Assembly: GCA_003480725.1 (NCBI GenBank)
Contig: QUJQ01000002.1
Coordinates: 66,744-130,743, forward strand
DNA length: 64,000 nucleotides
From: Clostridiaceae bacterium AM27-36LB
GTDB lineage: Bacteria; Bacillota; Clostridia; Lachnospirales; Lachnospiraceae
Reading direction: 5' to 3'
The position numbers and the translations under genes are program-made. How positions within the stretch are numbered: the stretch's first letter is position 1; the number at the start of each line of letters is the position of its first letter. Below, one piece after another: positions 17,754-26,556 of the stretch. Below the pieces are notes generated by a model. That model was not told the DNA's origin and made no database searches. It saw only the letters and a program-made list of their open reading frames with translations.

Positions 17754-18357
17754 TCCAGACAAACATTATTATATGTTCTACAAGCCCTTTGGCTGTGTGA
17801 CCGCTCACAGGGATGACCTGTTTCCTGTTGTAATGGACTACTTTTCCGAACTCCATAACGACAGACTCTCCCCTGTGGGGCGTCTTGACCGAGAGACAGA
17901 AGGGCTTCTGATCGTGACTGATGATGGCAAATGGAACCAGTATATGACCAACCCGGAATTCCATGTGCCAAAGACCTATGAATTTGCTGCTCTTGGAACG
18001 CTTGATGCAAGGAAGTTTCAGAGACTGGCAGAAGGTGTTCTGCTGACCGGCTCAGATATTCCCACCAAAGGCGCAGATGTCACCATGACCGATACCTGTG
18101 TCCTCTCCGATATTCTTCCTCTCCTTCACCCGGATATGCAGAAGAAACTGGCTCATAATCTGCCTTCTCATCCTGTTGTCATGGGGACTGTCACTATCTC
18201 TGAAGGCCGCAAACGTCAGATCCGCCGCATGCTTAAAGTCGTCGGCTGCTGTGTGATTCGATTGAAACGGGTGTCTATGGGGGATATTGTGCTGGATGAT
18301 ACATTAAACCCCGGTGATTATCGGGAATTTGTGCCGGAGCCGACGATTGAAAAATAA
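17737..18357 (+). CDS. RsuA/RluB-family pseudouridine synthase lacking an S4 domain
   Basis: Converts uridine to pseudouridine in rRNA. The catalytic motif Gly-Arg-Leu-Asp-Arg-Glu-Thr-Glu-Gly is at residues 49-57 with Asp51 as nucleophile, and the C-terminal Gly-Arg-Lys-Arg-Gln-Ile-Arg-Arg-Met is typical. The protein has 206 residues and begins almost at the Tyr-Lys-Pro-Phe-Gly motif, so the usual N-terminal S4 RNA-binding domain is absent. No in-frame S4 coding sequence was seen upstream, where another gene ends, so this looks like a naturally short form. Confidence 0.88.
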   Translation: MNCFPDPDKHYYMFYKPFGCVTAHRDDLFPVVMDYFSELHNDRLSPVGRLDRETEGLLIVTDDGKWNQYMTNPEFHVPKTYEFAALGTLDARKFQRLAEGVLLTGSDIPTKGADVTMTDTCVLSDILPLLHPDMQKKLAHNLPSHPVVMGTVTISEGRKRQIRRMLKVVGCCVIRLKRVSMGDIVLDDTLNPGDYREFVPEPTIEK

Positions 18358-18385
18358 ATCTTTATGTCAAACGAACTTCTATTTG

Positions 18386-18417
18386 GGCAGCCAAACCTTT
18401 TTTGTCCGTTGGCTGCC
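18386..18417 (+). terminator. Hairpin after the pseudouridine synthase gene
   Basis: A perfect 9-bp inverted repeat (GGCAGCCAA at 18386-18394, TTGGCTGCC at 18409-18417) lies 28 bp after the stop codon. The loop is T-rich but the tail after the stem is not a strong T run, so termination may be partial. Confidence 0.5.
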
Positions 18418-18432
18418 TAATCTCATTATTCC

Positions 18433-18459
18433 TTGAACCTTTTCCTAGCATACTACAAT
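18433..18459 (+). promoter_or_regulatory. Candidate promoter of the sigma/anti-sigma operon
   Basis: TTGAAC (18433-18438) and TACAAT (18454-18459) are only 15 bp apart, poor for sigma-A. The embedded TGAACC resembles ECF-type -35 elements (GGAACC-like), so autoregulation by the encoded sigma factor is possible. Low certainty. Confidence 0.3.
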
Positions 18460-18523
18460 ATATAAGTGTAAGGGCAAAACCTTATGGCCGGCGAAAAAGG
18501 AAACAGACAAAGGAGAATTTGTG

Positions 18524-19063
18524 ATGGACCAACATGAATTCGAGCAGTTTGTCCTGGAAAACGGAAAAAATATCCTGCGATTCTGCAGATTGACCTGTCA
18601 GGATACCGAATCAGGAGACGAGTTATACCAGGACACTATGCTCAAGCTGCTGGGCAAACGACAGCAATTGGACAGCCAGCAAAATGTACAAAGCTACGCG
18701 CTGTCCATATCCATCTTACTATGGAAAAACAAAAAGAAAAAATATGCAAACCGGAACCGGCTTATACCAATGGAAAGCATGGATGCCATGGAGCATGACA
18801 AGATTTCTGAATTAAAAGAAGAATCCGCTCCATCTCCGGAAACATGTATTTTGCAGGCAGACGAAAAGAAAATGATCCAAAAGATTGTCGCTGATCTGCC
18901 TGAAAAATTCAGAATTCCGATCCACTTATACTATTCTGCTGATCTGTCTATACAAGAGATTGCAGAAACCTTAAAGATACCGGAAGGAACCGTGAAAAGC
19001 CGCTTGAACAAGGCAAGACAGTTATTAAAAAAAGAACTGGAGGAAATAGGATATGACAGATGA
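18524..19063 (+). CDS. ECF-type RNA polymerase sigma factor
   Basis: A 179-residue sigma-70-family protein of the extracytoplasmic function type: region 2 at about residues 10-75 and a region 4 helix-turn-helix at about 118-168 (Leu-Ser-Ile-Gln-Glu-Ile-Ala-Glu-Thr-Leu then Gly-Thr-Val-Lys-Ser-Arg-Leu). The ATG at 18524 has AAAGGAG eight bases upstream; a GTG three bases earlier is also in frame. It overlaps the next gene by 11 bp, and that gene encodes a membrane protein of the anti-sigma type. Confidence 0.9.
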   Translation: MDQHEFEQFVLENGKNILRFCRLTCQDTESGDELYQDTMLKLLGKRQQLDSQQNVQSYALSISILLWKNKKKKYANRNRLIPMESMDAMEHDKISELKEESAPSPETCILQADEKKMIQKIVADLPEKFRIPIHLYYSADLSIQEIAETLKIPEGTVKSRLNKARQLLKKELEEIGYDR

Positions 19064-20201
19064 AAAACTGGACCTGCTCTTAAGACAGGCTCTCAATCTG
19101 GAGATTGCTGACCATGATATTCAAATTGATGCTGCAAAAATAAAATCAGATAGAAACACAACCTCTTGGAAATATTGGAAACATTTCCCTGCTGCTGCCG
19201 CTTCTGTTGCTGTTCTCACACTATCTTCCATGATGGTCTGTGCTGCGTGGCACTATCTTTCAGCAAAAGATGTAGCCGGTAAAGCAGCTGATCCACATCT
19301 TGCACAGGAATTTGAACAGAATAACTGGATTGATGGATGTGAAACACAGATTTATGGAGATTATAATATTACGCTTTTAGGAATCGTCTCTGGAAACGAA
19401 ATCTCTTCCCATCTGTCCAAGGATGATTCAGGAAATATCGATGGCGATAAAACTTATGTGGCAGTGGCAATCTCCCATTCAGATTGTAGTCCTATGCCAG
19501 ATCCTCTGAATGCAGGGGCTGATTCTGTGCAGTTTTATGTATCACCTTATATAAAGGGACTGGATCCTGCCAAATATAATATATCCGTTTTGGGCGTCAA
19601 CAACACCGTTTTCCTTTCAGATGGAATCCAGTATCAATTACTTGGAATGGATACGATTGCAGCTTTTGCCGGTCAGGGCATCTACCTTGGAGTGTCCGAA
19701 GGCAGCAATTACAATGCTAATGCTTACCTGTATGATTCTGCCAGCGGAACTCTGACCAGAAATGAATCCTTTAACGGTGTAAATGCACTCTTTACGCTCC
19801 CAGTTGACCCGACTATGGGAGATTCTGAAAAGGCAACCAATCTTATAGACGCGATGGATCACTATGAGTCCGGCGGAGAATCCACCATAATCTTATCAGA
19901 AGCAGACCGCTGGCTGAACAGCATTACCCCTGAAACCATTGGCGAAAATGCCGTACCGCTGGAAAGCAGTCGAAAAACCGTCAGCACAGACGAATTTTTC
20001 CAATATACAGGGAACGATGTATCCAATGATTCCGATACCGGCTCTCTCATTCTGAAAGAATACTTTCCAGATGGCCCAGGCATGAGTGAATGGATGACCA
20101 AATCCAGCACCTCTATGGAGGATGCTTTTGTGGAGACCTACACCCTGAACAAAGATGGAACCATCACCATCTTGAAATATGTACCCAATCTGAATAAATA
20201 A
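19053..20201 (+). CDS. Membrane anti-sigma factor-like protein (DUF4179-type)
   Basis: A 382-residue protein with a short cytoplasmic N-terminus of about 45 residues, one transmembrane helix near 48-68 and a large outer domain. This layout, and the 11-bp overlap with the ECF sigma gene, point to a cognate anti-sigma factor with an extracellular sensing domain similar to DUF4179 proteins of Clostridia. The Thr/Ser/Asp-rich outer part shows no enzyme motif. The signal is unknown. Confidence 0.75.
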   Translation: MTDEKLDLLLRQALNLEIADHDIQIDAAKIKSDRNTTSWKYWKHFPAAAASVAVLTLSSMMVCAAWHYLSAKDVAGKAADPHLAQEFEQNNWIDGCETQIYGDYNITLLGIVSGNEISSHLSKDDSGNIDGDKTYVAVAISHSDCSPMPDPLNAGADSVQFYVSPYIKGLDPAKYNISVLGVNNTVFLSDGIQYQLLGMDTIAAFAGQGIYLGVSEGSNYNANAYLYDSASGTLTRNESFNGVNALFTLPVDPTMGDSEKATNLIDAMDHYESGGESTIILSEADRWLNSITPETIGENAVPLESSRKTVSTDEFFQYTGNDVSNDSDTGSLILKEYFPDGPGMSEWMTKSSTSMEDAFVETYTLNKDGTITILKYVPNLNK

Positions 20202-20206
20202 GTTAT

Positions 20207-20243
20207 AAGCTATCATTTATAGATCATCTATGAGTGATAGCTT
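20207..20243 (+). terminator. Hairpin after the anti-sigma gene
   Basis: AAGCTATCA (20207-20215) pairs with TGATAGCTT (20235-20243), with a second inner pairing ATAGA/TCTAT in between. It starts 6 bp after the stop codon. The T run after it is weak. Confidence 0.5.
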
Positions 20244-20295
20244 CTGCTTTGTCAATCAATCCCATAAAAATTTAAACTAAACAACTTCTGCTATT

Positions 20296-20382
20296 GGAGC
20301 GGGCAATAAGGAAGGGCTGTGTGAGCAGAACGGACACCATCAAGGTGTACGGTCTGAACACACAGCCCTTTATTATTGCTCC
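20296..20382. repeat. 87-bp near-palindrome between convergent genes
   Basis: An imperfect inverted repeat covers 20296-20382: the arms around AGGGCTGTGTG and CACACAGCCCT pair perfectly for 11 bp, pairing extends outward through GCAATAA with two mismatches, and inward through ACACC/GGTGT to a five-base loop. It sits between the convergent anti-sigma and nfnB genes and could be a bidirectional terminator, or one copy of a small dispersed palindromic repeat. The plus-strand side is followed by a T-rich stretch. Confidence 0.65.
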
Positions 20383-20442
20383 GATACACTACATACAGTA
20401 GTTATCTATGAGTGGCGTCACATGAATCCTGCGTACCACAAC

Positions 20443-21831
20443 TTATTTCTGGCTCAGATATTCATGAATACCTTTTGCACCAGCTTTACCAGCACCCATT
20501 GCAAGGATAACGGTAGCCGCACCAGTTACAGCGTCTCCACCAGCATATACGCCCTCTTTGGAGGTTGCACCGGTCTCTTCGGTAGCTACGATACATTTTC
20601 TCTTGTTGATCTCAAGACCCTTGGTTGTGGAGGAGATCAGCGGGTTCGGGGAAGTACCCAGGGACATGATAACGGTATCGCAGTCGATCACGAACTCAGA
20701 TCCCGGAACTTCTACCGGACGACGTCTTCCGGATGCATCCGGCTCACCCAGTTCCATTTTAATACATTTTACACCTTTCACCCAGTCATTCTCATCAACG
20801 AGAATCTCTACCGGATTGGTCAGAAGGTCAAAGATGATACCTTCTTCTTTAGCGTGATGAACTTCCTCTTTACGAGCCGGAAGCTCTTCCTCACTTCTTC
20901 TGTATACGATATGAGTCTCACCGCCAAGACGAAGTGCTGTACGGGCAGCATCCATAGCAACGTTACCACCACCAACTACAACAACTTTCTTGCCGTGTAC
21001 GATCGGGGTATCATAACTCTCATCAAATGCTTTCATCAGGTTGTTTCTGGTCAGGAACTCGTTTGCAGACAGAACACCACAAGCGGTCTCACCCGGAATA
21101 CCCATGAATTTCGGAAGACCTGCACCGGAACCGATGAATACTGCATCGAATCCTTCGTTCTCGATCAGCTCATCGATGGTAACCGTCTTACCGATGATAA
21201 CATCAGTCTCGATCTTAACGCCGAGAGATTTTACGTTCTCAACTTCCGGTGCAACTACGCGATCTTTCGGAAGACGGAACTCCGGAATACCATATACAAG
21301 TACTCCACCTGCTTTATGTAATGCCTCGAAGATGGTTACATCATAACCAAGTTTTGCAAGATCTCCTGCACAGGTCAGACCGGAAGGACCGGAACCGATA
21401 ACAGCAACTTTCTTGCCATTCTTCTCAGCCGGAGCCTGCGGTTTGATACCGTTCTCTCTTGCCCAGTCAGCTACGAAACGCTCCAGTTTACCGATAGCAA
21501 CCGGCTCACCTTTGATTCCACGGATACATTTTCCTTCGCACTGGCTCTCCTGCGGACAAACACGTCCACATACTGCCGGAAGTGCGGAAGACTGGCTGAT
21601 GATCTTGAATGCTTCCTCGAAGTTTCCTTCTTTTACTTCTGCGATGAATGCCGGGATATCAATAGATACCGGACAACCCTCTACACATTTCGGTTTTTTA
21701 CAGTTCAGACAACGAGCAGCTTCCTCCATTGCCTCTTCTTTATTGTAACCGTAGCATACTTCGTCAAAGTTAGTAGCACGAACCTGCGGGTTCTGCTCTC
21801 TGACTACTACTCTTGTTAATCCGTTAGCCAT
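20443..21831 (-). CDS. nfnB: NfnB/GltA-type large subunit of the electron-bifurcating transhydrogenase
   Basis: A 462-residue flavoprotein of the GltA (glutamate synthase small subunit) family. Two four-cysteine sets for [4Fe-4S] clusters lie at Cys41/44/49/53 and Cys88/92/98/102, the FAD-binding GxGxxG at 146-151, an NAD(P)-binding GGGNVAMD further on, and a C-terminal Gly-Gly-Asp-Ala-Val-Thr-Gly-Ala. The adjacent nfnA-like subunit shows that this is most likely NADH-dependent ferredoxin:NADP+ oxidoreductase, which couples NADH and reduced ferredoxin to NADP+ reduction in anaerobes. Such genes are often labelled glutamate synthase, but no large glutamate synthase subunit is nearby. Start and upstream stop overlap as TAATG. 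Confidence 0.92.
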   Translation of the reverse strand: MANGLTRVVVREQNPQVRATNFDEVCYGYNKEEAMEEAARCLNCKKPKCVEGCPVSIDIPAFIAEVKEGNFEEAFKIISQSSALPAVCGRVCPQESQCEGKCIRGIKGEPVAIGKLERFVADWARENGIKPQAPAEKNGKKVAVIGSGPSGLTCAGDLAKLGYDVTIFEALHKAGGVLVYGIPEFRLPKDRVVAPEVENVKSLGVKIETDVIIGKTVTIDELIENEGFDAVFIGSGAGLPKFMGIPGETACGVLSANEFLTRNNLMKAFDESYDTPIVHGKKVVVVGGGNVAMDAARTALRLGGETHIVYRRSEEELPARKEEVHHAKEEGIIFDLLTNPVEILVDENDWVKGVKCIKMELGEPDASGRRRPVEVPGSEFVIDCDTVIMSLGTSPNPLISSTTKGLEINKRKCIVATEETGATSKEGVYAGGDAVTGAATVILAMGAGKAGAKGIHEYLSQK

Positions 21832-22715
21832 TATTTGTCACCTCCGCAATTTCCGCAGCCGCCGTGATGGGTCTTGCCCTCTTTATACTCAAGAAGACGT
21901 CTTCCTTCCTCGGCTTTATACATAGCTGATCTCTTCATAGCCTGATCAAAGTCGATCAGATGACCATCAAACTCCGGTCCGTCTACGCAGGCAAACTTCA
22001 CTTCGTCACCTACCATTACACGACAGGCACCACACATACCAGTACCGTCTACCATGATCGGGTTCATGCTGACAACGGTCGGGATACCAAGTTTCTTGGT
22101 GGTAAGACAGGCAAATTTCATCATGATCATCGGTCCGATTGCAACACACAGATCATACTGATGTCCTTCACTTACCAGTTTCTCAAGCATAGCAGTACCT
22201 ACACCCTTGAAGCCGTAGCTTCCGTCATCCGTACAGAGATACAGATTACCAACCTTGCTCATCTCGTCTTCCATGATCAGGATGTCTTTGCTTCTTGCTC
22301 CAATGATGATATCGCACTCGATACCATGGTCATGAAGCCATTTAGCCTGCGGATATACCGGTGCAGTACCTACACCACCAGCAATAAATACAACTCTCTT
22401 TTTCTTAACTTCTTCAAAATCATCTGTTACCAGCTCAGACGGACGTCCCAGCGGTCCCACAAAGTCTGCGATGGAATCGCCAGCTTTGAGCTTCAGCAGC
22501 TTGTTAGTAGATACACCAATCGGCTGGAATACGATGGTAACCGTTCCTGCTTCTCTGTCATAGTCACAGATGGTAAGCGGAATACGCTCTCCATTCTCGT
22601 CCACTCTGAGAATGATGAACTGTCCAGGTTCGCAGGATTTTGCTACTCTCGGAGCGAGAATAACCTGCTTGTAGACATTTGCAGAGAGCTGCTCTGCCTC
22701 TAAAATCTTAAACAT
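21831..22715 (-). CDS. nfnA: NfnA-type small subunit (sulfide dehydrogenase-like FAD/NAD-binding protein)
   Basis: A 294-residue ferredoxin-NADP reductase-like subunit: FAD domain with Pro-Leu-Thr-Ile-Cys near residue 46-50, NAD-binding Gly-Gly-Val-Gly-Thr-Ala-Pro at 113-119, and a [2Fe-2S] site with Cys228, Cys231 and Cys243 next to Asp-Gly-Thr-Gly. It pairs with NfnB to form the bifurcating transhydrogenase. The C-terminus has an extra His-His-Gly-Gly-Cys-Gly-Asn-Cys-Gly-Gly tail. The start at 22715 is set by AGGAGG upstream. Confidence 0.92.
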   Translation of the reverse strand: MFKILEAEQLSANVYKQVILAPRVAKSCEPGQFIILRVDENGERIPLTICDYDREAGTVTIVFQPIGVSTNKLLKLKAGDSIADFVGPLGRPSELVTDDFEEVKKKRVVFIAGGVGTAPVYPQAKWLHDHGIECDIIIGARSKDILIMEDEMSKVGNLYLCTDDGSYGFKGVGTAMLEKLVSEGHQYDLCVAIGPMIMMKFACLTTKKLGIPTVVSMNPIMVDGTGMCGACRVMVGDEVKFACVDGPEFDGHLIDFDQAMKRSAMYKAEEGRRLLEYKEGKTHHGGCGNCGGDK

Positions 22716-22776
22716 ACATAGCCTCCTATCTCTATCCACAGCCGCCCGGTTTCACGACTGCAAATCATTACTTCCT

Positions 22777-22805
22777 ATGATAATGCAAAATTTTGCATAT
22801 TTCAA
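22777..22805 (-). promoter_or_regulatory. nfnAB promoter with a palindrome filling the spacer
   Basis: On the minus strand TTGAAA (22800-22805) and TATCAT (22777-22782) are 17 bp apart. The spacer contains the perfect 16-bp palindrome ATGCAAAATTTTGCAT (22783-22798). A protein bound there would block polymerase, so repression is expected. It does not match the usual Rex operator (TTGTGA-n8-TCACAA). Confidence 0.65.
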
Positions 22806-22875
22806 CAAAAATTTCCTGTTCACCCAGTATTTATCATAATTTTTTTGTTCAATAAGTGAAATCTGCTCATGTTCC

Positions 22876-23829
22876 CTATTGCTGTACAGGCACTGCTGCA
22901 GGGTCTGTCTGAACCGGCAGTTCTCCGGTCGGAACGGTCTCTGCGCCGGGCTCTGCTGCTCCTGTTCCATCTTCAGGTGCCTCTGTCTCCGCCACGTTAT
23001 AGATTTCTTCCATAATACCACTCGCACGGCCTTCTTTATTGACAGCCACCGCCTGGAGAACCGTCAGTCCCGGATTGATATAGATTGGTTCCCGATACAC
23101 TTTTGAATAAACATCCGGTTCCTCTCCATTCGTCGTATAATAGACCTTACTTTCTCTGTCCGCTGTGATCGTCACATAGAATCCACTGTCATAATCGCCG
23201 CCATTTACACTGAATTGGGGCTCGCTTGGATAATCAAGGACAATTTTGTAAGTACCGCCCGCTTCCTCGCTCCGCAGTCCGTCATTACTGATAAATACCG
23301 CACGAATCACTGTGGTTCCCTCATCAATATGGACCGGCTGATTGTAGATCCTGCTTACCTCATCGGGCATAGAACCATCCGTCGTATAATAAATGAGCCC
23401 CTGCGAACGCTGATCATGAGAGATCACCAGATCAATGGAATCCCCATAGGTTCCCGGCGGAAGGCTTAAGGATGGTACTTCCAGCAGCTGCTCCGTCTCA
23501 CTTTCCAGTTCCTCTGCCACTTCTGTCACTGCATCCTGATGGAATGTAGACTGATAAGAGGTCCAGTAAGTAATGATTCCTGCAATAGAAAGAACCATTG
23601 CAAATGGACCATATTTTTTCAGCAGATAGAAAAAACGCTGTTTCCGATCCGATCTCTGTTCTCCTGAAGAAACATCTGAACTGTCCTTATTCTGTATGTT
23701 GTTGTCCTCTTCACCAATGGTGATATCCTCTGCCGGATTATAGTCCGGTACGATCTGAAGAGCTTCGCCGCATTTCTCGCAGTAAAACTTTCCTTCCGGG
23801 ATGTCTGCTCCACATTTCGGGCATTTCAT
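22876..23829 (-). CDS. Zinc-ribbon membrane protein with two chitobiase C-terminal-like (FN3-associated) repeats
   Basis: A 317-residue protein: N-terminal zinc ribbon (Cys3-x2-Cys6, Cys17-x2-Cys20), a transmembrane helix near residues 73-91, then an outer part with two copies of a CHB_HEX_C-like module, each containing Tyr-Tyr-Thr-Thr-(Asp/Asn)-Gly and a Thr-Val-(Ile/Leu)-(Arg/Gln)-Ala-Val strand, and a Pro/Thr/Glu-rich tail. The zinc ribbon in the cytoplasm with an extracellular beta-sandwich is a common Clostridia design of unknown function. It is encoded 27 bp after ftsK. Confidence 0.82.
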   Translation of the reverse strand: MKCPKCGADIPEGKFYCEKCGEALQIVPDYNPAEDITIGEEDNNIQNKDSSDVSSGEQRSDRKQRFFYLLKKYGPFAMVLSIAGIITYWTSYQSTFHQDAVTEVAEELESETEQLLEVPSLSLPPGTYGDSIDLVISHDQRSQGLIYYTTDGSMPDEVSRIYNQPVHIDEGTTVIRAVFISNDGLRSEEAGGTYKIVLDYPSEPQFSVNGGDYDSGFYVTITADRESKVYYTTNGEEPDVYSKVYREPIYINPGLTVLQAVAVNKEGRASGIMEEIYNVAETEAPEDGTGAAEPGAETVPTGELPVQTDPAAVPVQQ

Positions 23830-23855
23830 ATGAATCCGTCTATCCTTTCTGCGTT

Positions 23856-26489
23856 CTAGTACTGTTCCTCTATGTACTGTTCAAACTGTTCCGAAGACAT
23901 GAGCACCTTTCGAGGCTTTGTCCCTTCTTCCTCACCAACCACTCCGGCATCTGCCAGCTGATCCATGATTCTTGCCGCACGGTTAAATCCGATCTTGAAC
24001 CAGCGCTGCAGCATTCCAATGGACGCTTTATCTTTTTCTATAATAAACCTTCCAGCCTCTGCAAACAATACATCTTTATCCGATCCGCTGCTGCCGTCAG
24101 AAGATGTGGCTGCATTTTCGATGGTAGACTGTATCTCCTTCATCTTCTCCGCAATCTCCTGTTCCTTCTGGGAATCTTCCGACTTTCTGCTGCTCAAGAA
24201 TTCAACAACTGCTCCTACTTCCGCATCCGACACAAATGCTCCCTGTACACGCAGCGGCTTCGGAATACCGTAAGGCGAAAACAGCATATCTCCTTTTCCC
24301 AGAAGCTTCTCCGCTCCATTCATATCCAGAATAGTACGGGAATCCACACCGGAGGATACGGCAAATGCAATTCGTGACGGCATATTTGCCTTGATAAGAC
24401 CTGTGATGACATTGACCGATGGCCGCTGAGTCGCAATGATCAGGTGAATACCGGCTGCTCTTGCAAGCTGTGCCAGACGACAGATGGCATCCTCCACTTC
24501 ACCTGGTGCAACCATCATTAGATCCGCCAGCTCATCCACGATAATGACGATCTGCGGCATCTTCTCACGTTTGTTATCATCAGGAATATCCTTGATGCTG
24601 TCAATTTTTTCATTGTAGCCTTCAATGTTTCTTACATTTAATTCTGCAAACTGATTGTACCGGCCCATCATCTCTGCAACTGCCCAGTTCAATGCGCCTG
24701 CCGCTTTCTTCGGATCCGTTACAACCGGAATCAGAAGATGCGGGATCCCATTATATGCGCTTAACTCCACTACTTTCGGGTCGATCATGATCAGTTTCAC
24801 TTCATCCGGCCGTGCTTTGTATAAAATACTCATGATCAGAGTATTGATACACACAGATTTACCGGAACCAGTTGCACCGGCGATCAGAAGATGCGGCATC
24901 TTGGCAATATCCGACACCATGATGTTTCCGCCAATATCTTTACCGACCGCAAATGCAATCTTGGATTTATGCTCCCGGAACTCTTTGGATTCTACCAGTT
25001 CCCGGAACATGACCGTTGAATTTTCTTTGTTCGGCACTTCAATACCTACAGCGGCCTTTCCGGGGATCGGTGCTTCTATACGTACATCTGCCACAGCCAG
25101 ATTCAGTTTGATATCATCTGCCAGAGCCAGGATTTTGCTGACCTTTACACCGTGAGCAGGCTGCACTTCATATCTGGTCACTGCCGGTCCTCTGCTGGCA
25201 TTGACTACGGTGGCATTGACCCCAAAGTCTTCCATAACCTGCTGCAGATGCTCAGCCGTCTCCTGCAGTACCACATTATCATCCTTCTTGCCAGAGGATG
25301 CTTTCGGCTTCTTCAAAAGAGACAGTGGCGGAAATTCATATTCTGCCTCTGCTGTCTGAGCGACCTGTGTCTGAGGGATTTCAGGCTGAGCGCTTTCTGG
25401 CTGAAAGATTTCTGGCTGAGAAGCTTCCATTACATGAACCGGCTCTGGCTCATCCAGATCTCTGGTATTCATGGCATTTTTCAGAAGATCTTCCTCGCTG
25501 AAATTAATCTCTGCATCCGGTGAAGACCAGGATTGCATGGGTTCCGCTGCCTGATACTCCTGATACGGCTCCGGCTCCACCGCATAACTGTGAACCGGAG
25601 TGCCCACCTGTACAGGAACCTCTTGTTCTACAGGCATCTGCGCCTGAGCCGGATCTGCAAAGCTTACGCTGCCCGGTTCTGTCACCTCTGTCAGACCGTT
25701 CTCCTGTTTCGGAATGGTCACATCCATGGTAACTCCTGTCACTTTCCGTTCCTGTCTCTGTTCCTTTAACTCTCTGGCACGGGCACGCTGCTGCTCTCTT
25801 CGCTCATCCGCAAGCTCCCTTCGGCGTGCCATATCCTCTCTGGCAGATTCATAGACTCTCTGACTTCCATGAGACATGCCATCTACAAAGGAACGTCCTG
25901 TGATGATCACCATGCAGATGATCAGGATACCCAGCAGTACCAGATAAGTTCCTACCGTTCCCACAGCTTTCTTCAGAAGGATTGCCGCAATGCCTCCCAG
26001 CAGACCTCCTCCGATCCGATTGGTCTTGCAATAGGTATATACATCTTTGATCTCTTCAGGGGCATTGGACATCAGCATATGCATCAATGCACAGAAAGCC
26101 ACTGCACAGAGCACCACCCCTGCAACCTTCAGTGTTGCCTCCAGGTTCTCCCGGTTTGCCAGCGAAAACAGTACCATCAGAAGCACCAGTACAGGCAACA
26201 GATAGGCAAACAATCCAAACAGTCCAAATAATACACCACTTAAAAACTTGCCAACGGCACCGCCCACGCCAAAGTTGCTGACAAACAGAAAAACGCACAC
26301 CAATAACAGCACCACAAGTCCGATTTCCCGTTCAATGCCGCTGTTCTGATTTTTGTTCTGTGTTTTCTTCCCTGAACTGTTCTTTCCTGACCGGGAACTG
26401 TTCCTTGCCGAAGCTGTCTTCGTGGAACTTCTCTTTGTTCCGGTATTTCCTGTTGTCTTTTTCTTTGCCGTCTGCCGACTGTTGCTCAT
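23856..26489 (-). CDS. ftsK: DNA translocase FtsK/SpoIIIE
   Basis: An 877-residue ATP-driven DNA pump that clears the chromosome from the septum in division and, in spore formers, moves DNA into the forespore. Domains: a basic Ser/Thr/Lys-rich N-terminus (1-50), about four transmembrane helices (about 54-200), a Gln/Glu/Pro-rich linker, the RecA-like motor with Walker A Gly-Ala-Thr-Gly-Ser-Gly-Lys-Ser at about residue 540, and the C-terminal winged-helix gamma domain ([12 protein letters not shown]) that reads KOPS/SRS-type sites. Confidence 0.95.
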   Translation of the reverse strand: MSNSRQTAKKKTTGNTGTKRSSTKTASARNSSRSGKNSSGKKTQNKNQNSGIEREIGLVVLLLVCVFLFVSNFGVGGAVGKFLSGVLFGLFGLFAYLLPVLVLLMVLFSLANRENLEATLKVAGVVLCAVAFCALMHMLMSNAPEEIKDVYTYCKTNRIGGGLLGGIAAILLKKAVGTVGTYLVLLGILIICMVIITGRSFVDGMSHGSQRVYESAREDMARRRELADERREQQRARARELKEQRQERKVTGVTMDVTIPKQENGLTEVTEPGSVSFADPAQAQMPVEQEVPVQVGTPVHSYAVEPEPYQEYQAAEPMQSWSSPDAEINFSEEDLLKNAMNTRDLDEPEPVHVMEASQPEIFQPESAQPEIPQTQVAQTAEAEYEFPPLSLLKKPKASSGKKDDNVVLQETAEHLQQVMEDFGVNATVVNASRGPAVTRYEVQPAHGVKVSKILALADDIKLNLAVADVRIEAPIPGKAAVGIEVPNKENSTVMFRELVESKEFREHKSKIAFAVGKDIGGNIMVSDIAKMPHLLIAGATGSGKSVCINTLIMSILYKARPDEVKLIMIDPKVVELSAYNGIPHLLIPVVTDPKKAAGALNWAVAEMMGRYNQFAELNVRNIEGYNEKIDSIKDIPDDNKREKMPQIVIIVDELADLMMVAPGEVEDAICRLAQLARAAGIHLIIATQRPSVNVITGLIKANMPSRIAFAVSSGVDSRTILDMNGAEKLLGKGDMLFSPYGIPKPLRVQGAFVSDAEVGAVVEFLSSRKSEDSQKEQEIAEKMKEIQSTIENAATSSDGSSGSDKDVLFAEAGRFIIEKDKASIGMLQRWFKIGFNRAARIMDQLADAGVVGEEEGTKPRKVLMSSEQFEQYIEEQY

Positions 26490-26556
26490 ACTCTATCCGT
26501 CCTTTTCTTCGTGTTACTGTTCCTCATATCTCGTTCCAGTAACCTTTCTGCTCTTA

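Noticed and set aside
20422..21321. 299-codon plus-strand frame opposite nfnB
   Set aside because: It lies wholly antisense to a gene with clear motifs, has no ribosome binding site, and its translation shows no recognisable family; it is a mirror frame.
21960..22703. 247-codon plus-strand frame opposite nfnA
   Set aside because: Antisense to nfnA with low-complexity composition; no evidence of translation.
20443..22715. Glutamate synthase small subunit plus partner
   Set aside because: No large glutamate synthase subunit is nearby and the adjacent gene is an NfnA-type reductase, so the bifurcating transhydrogenase fits better.
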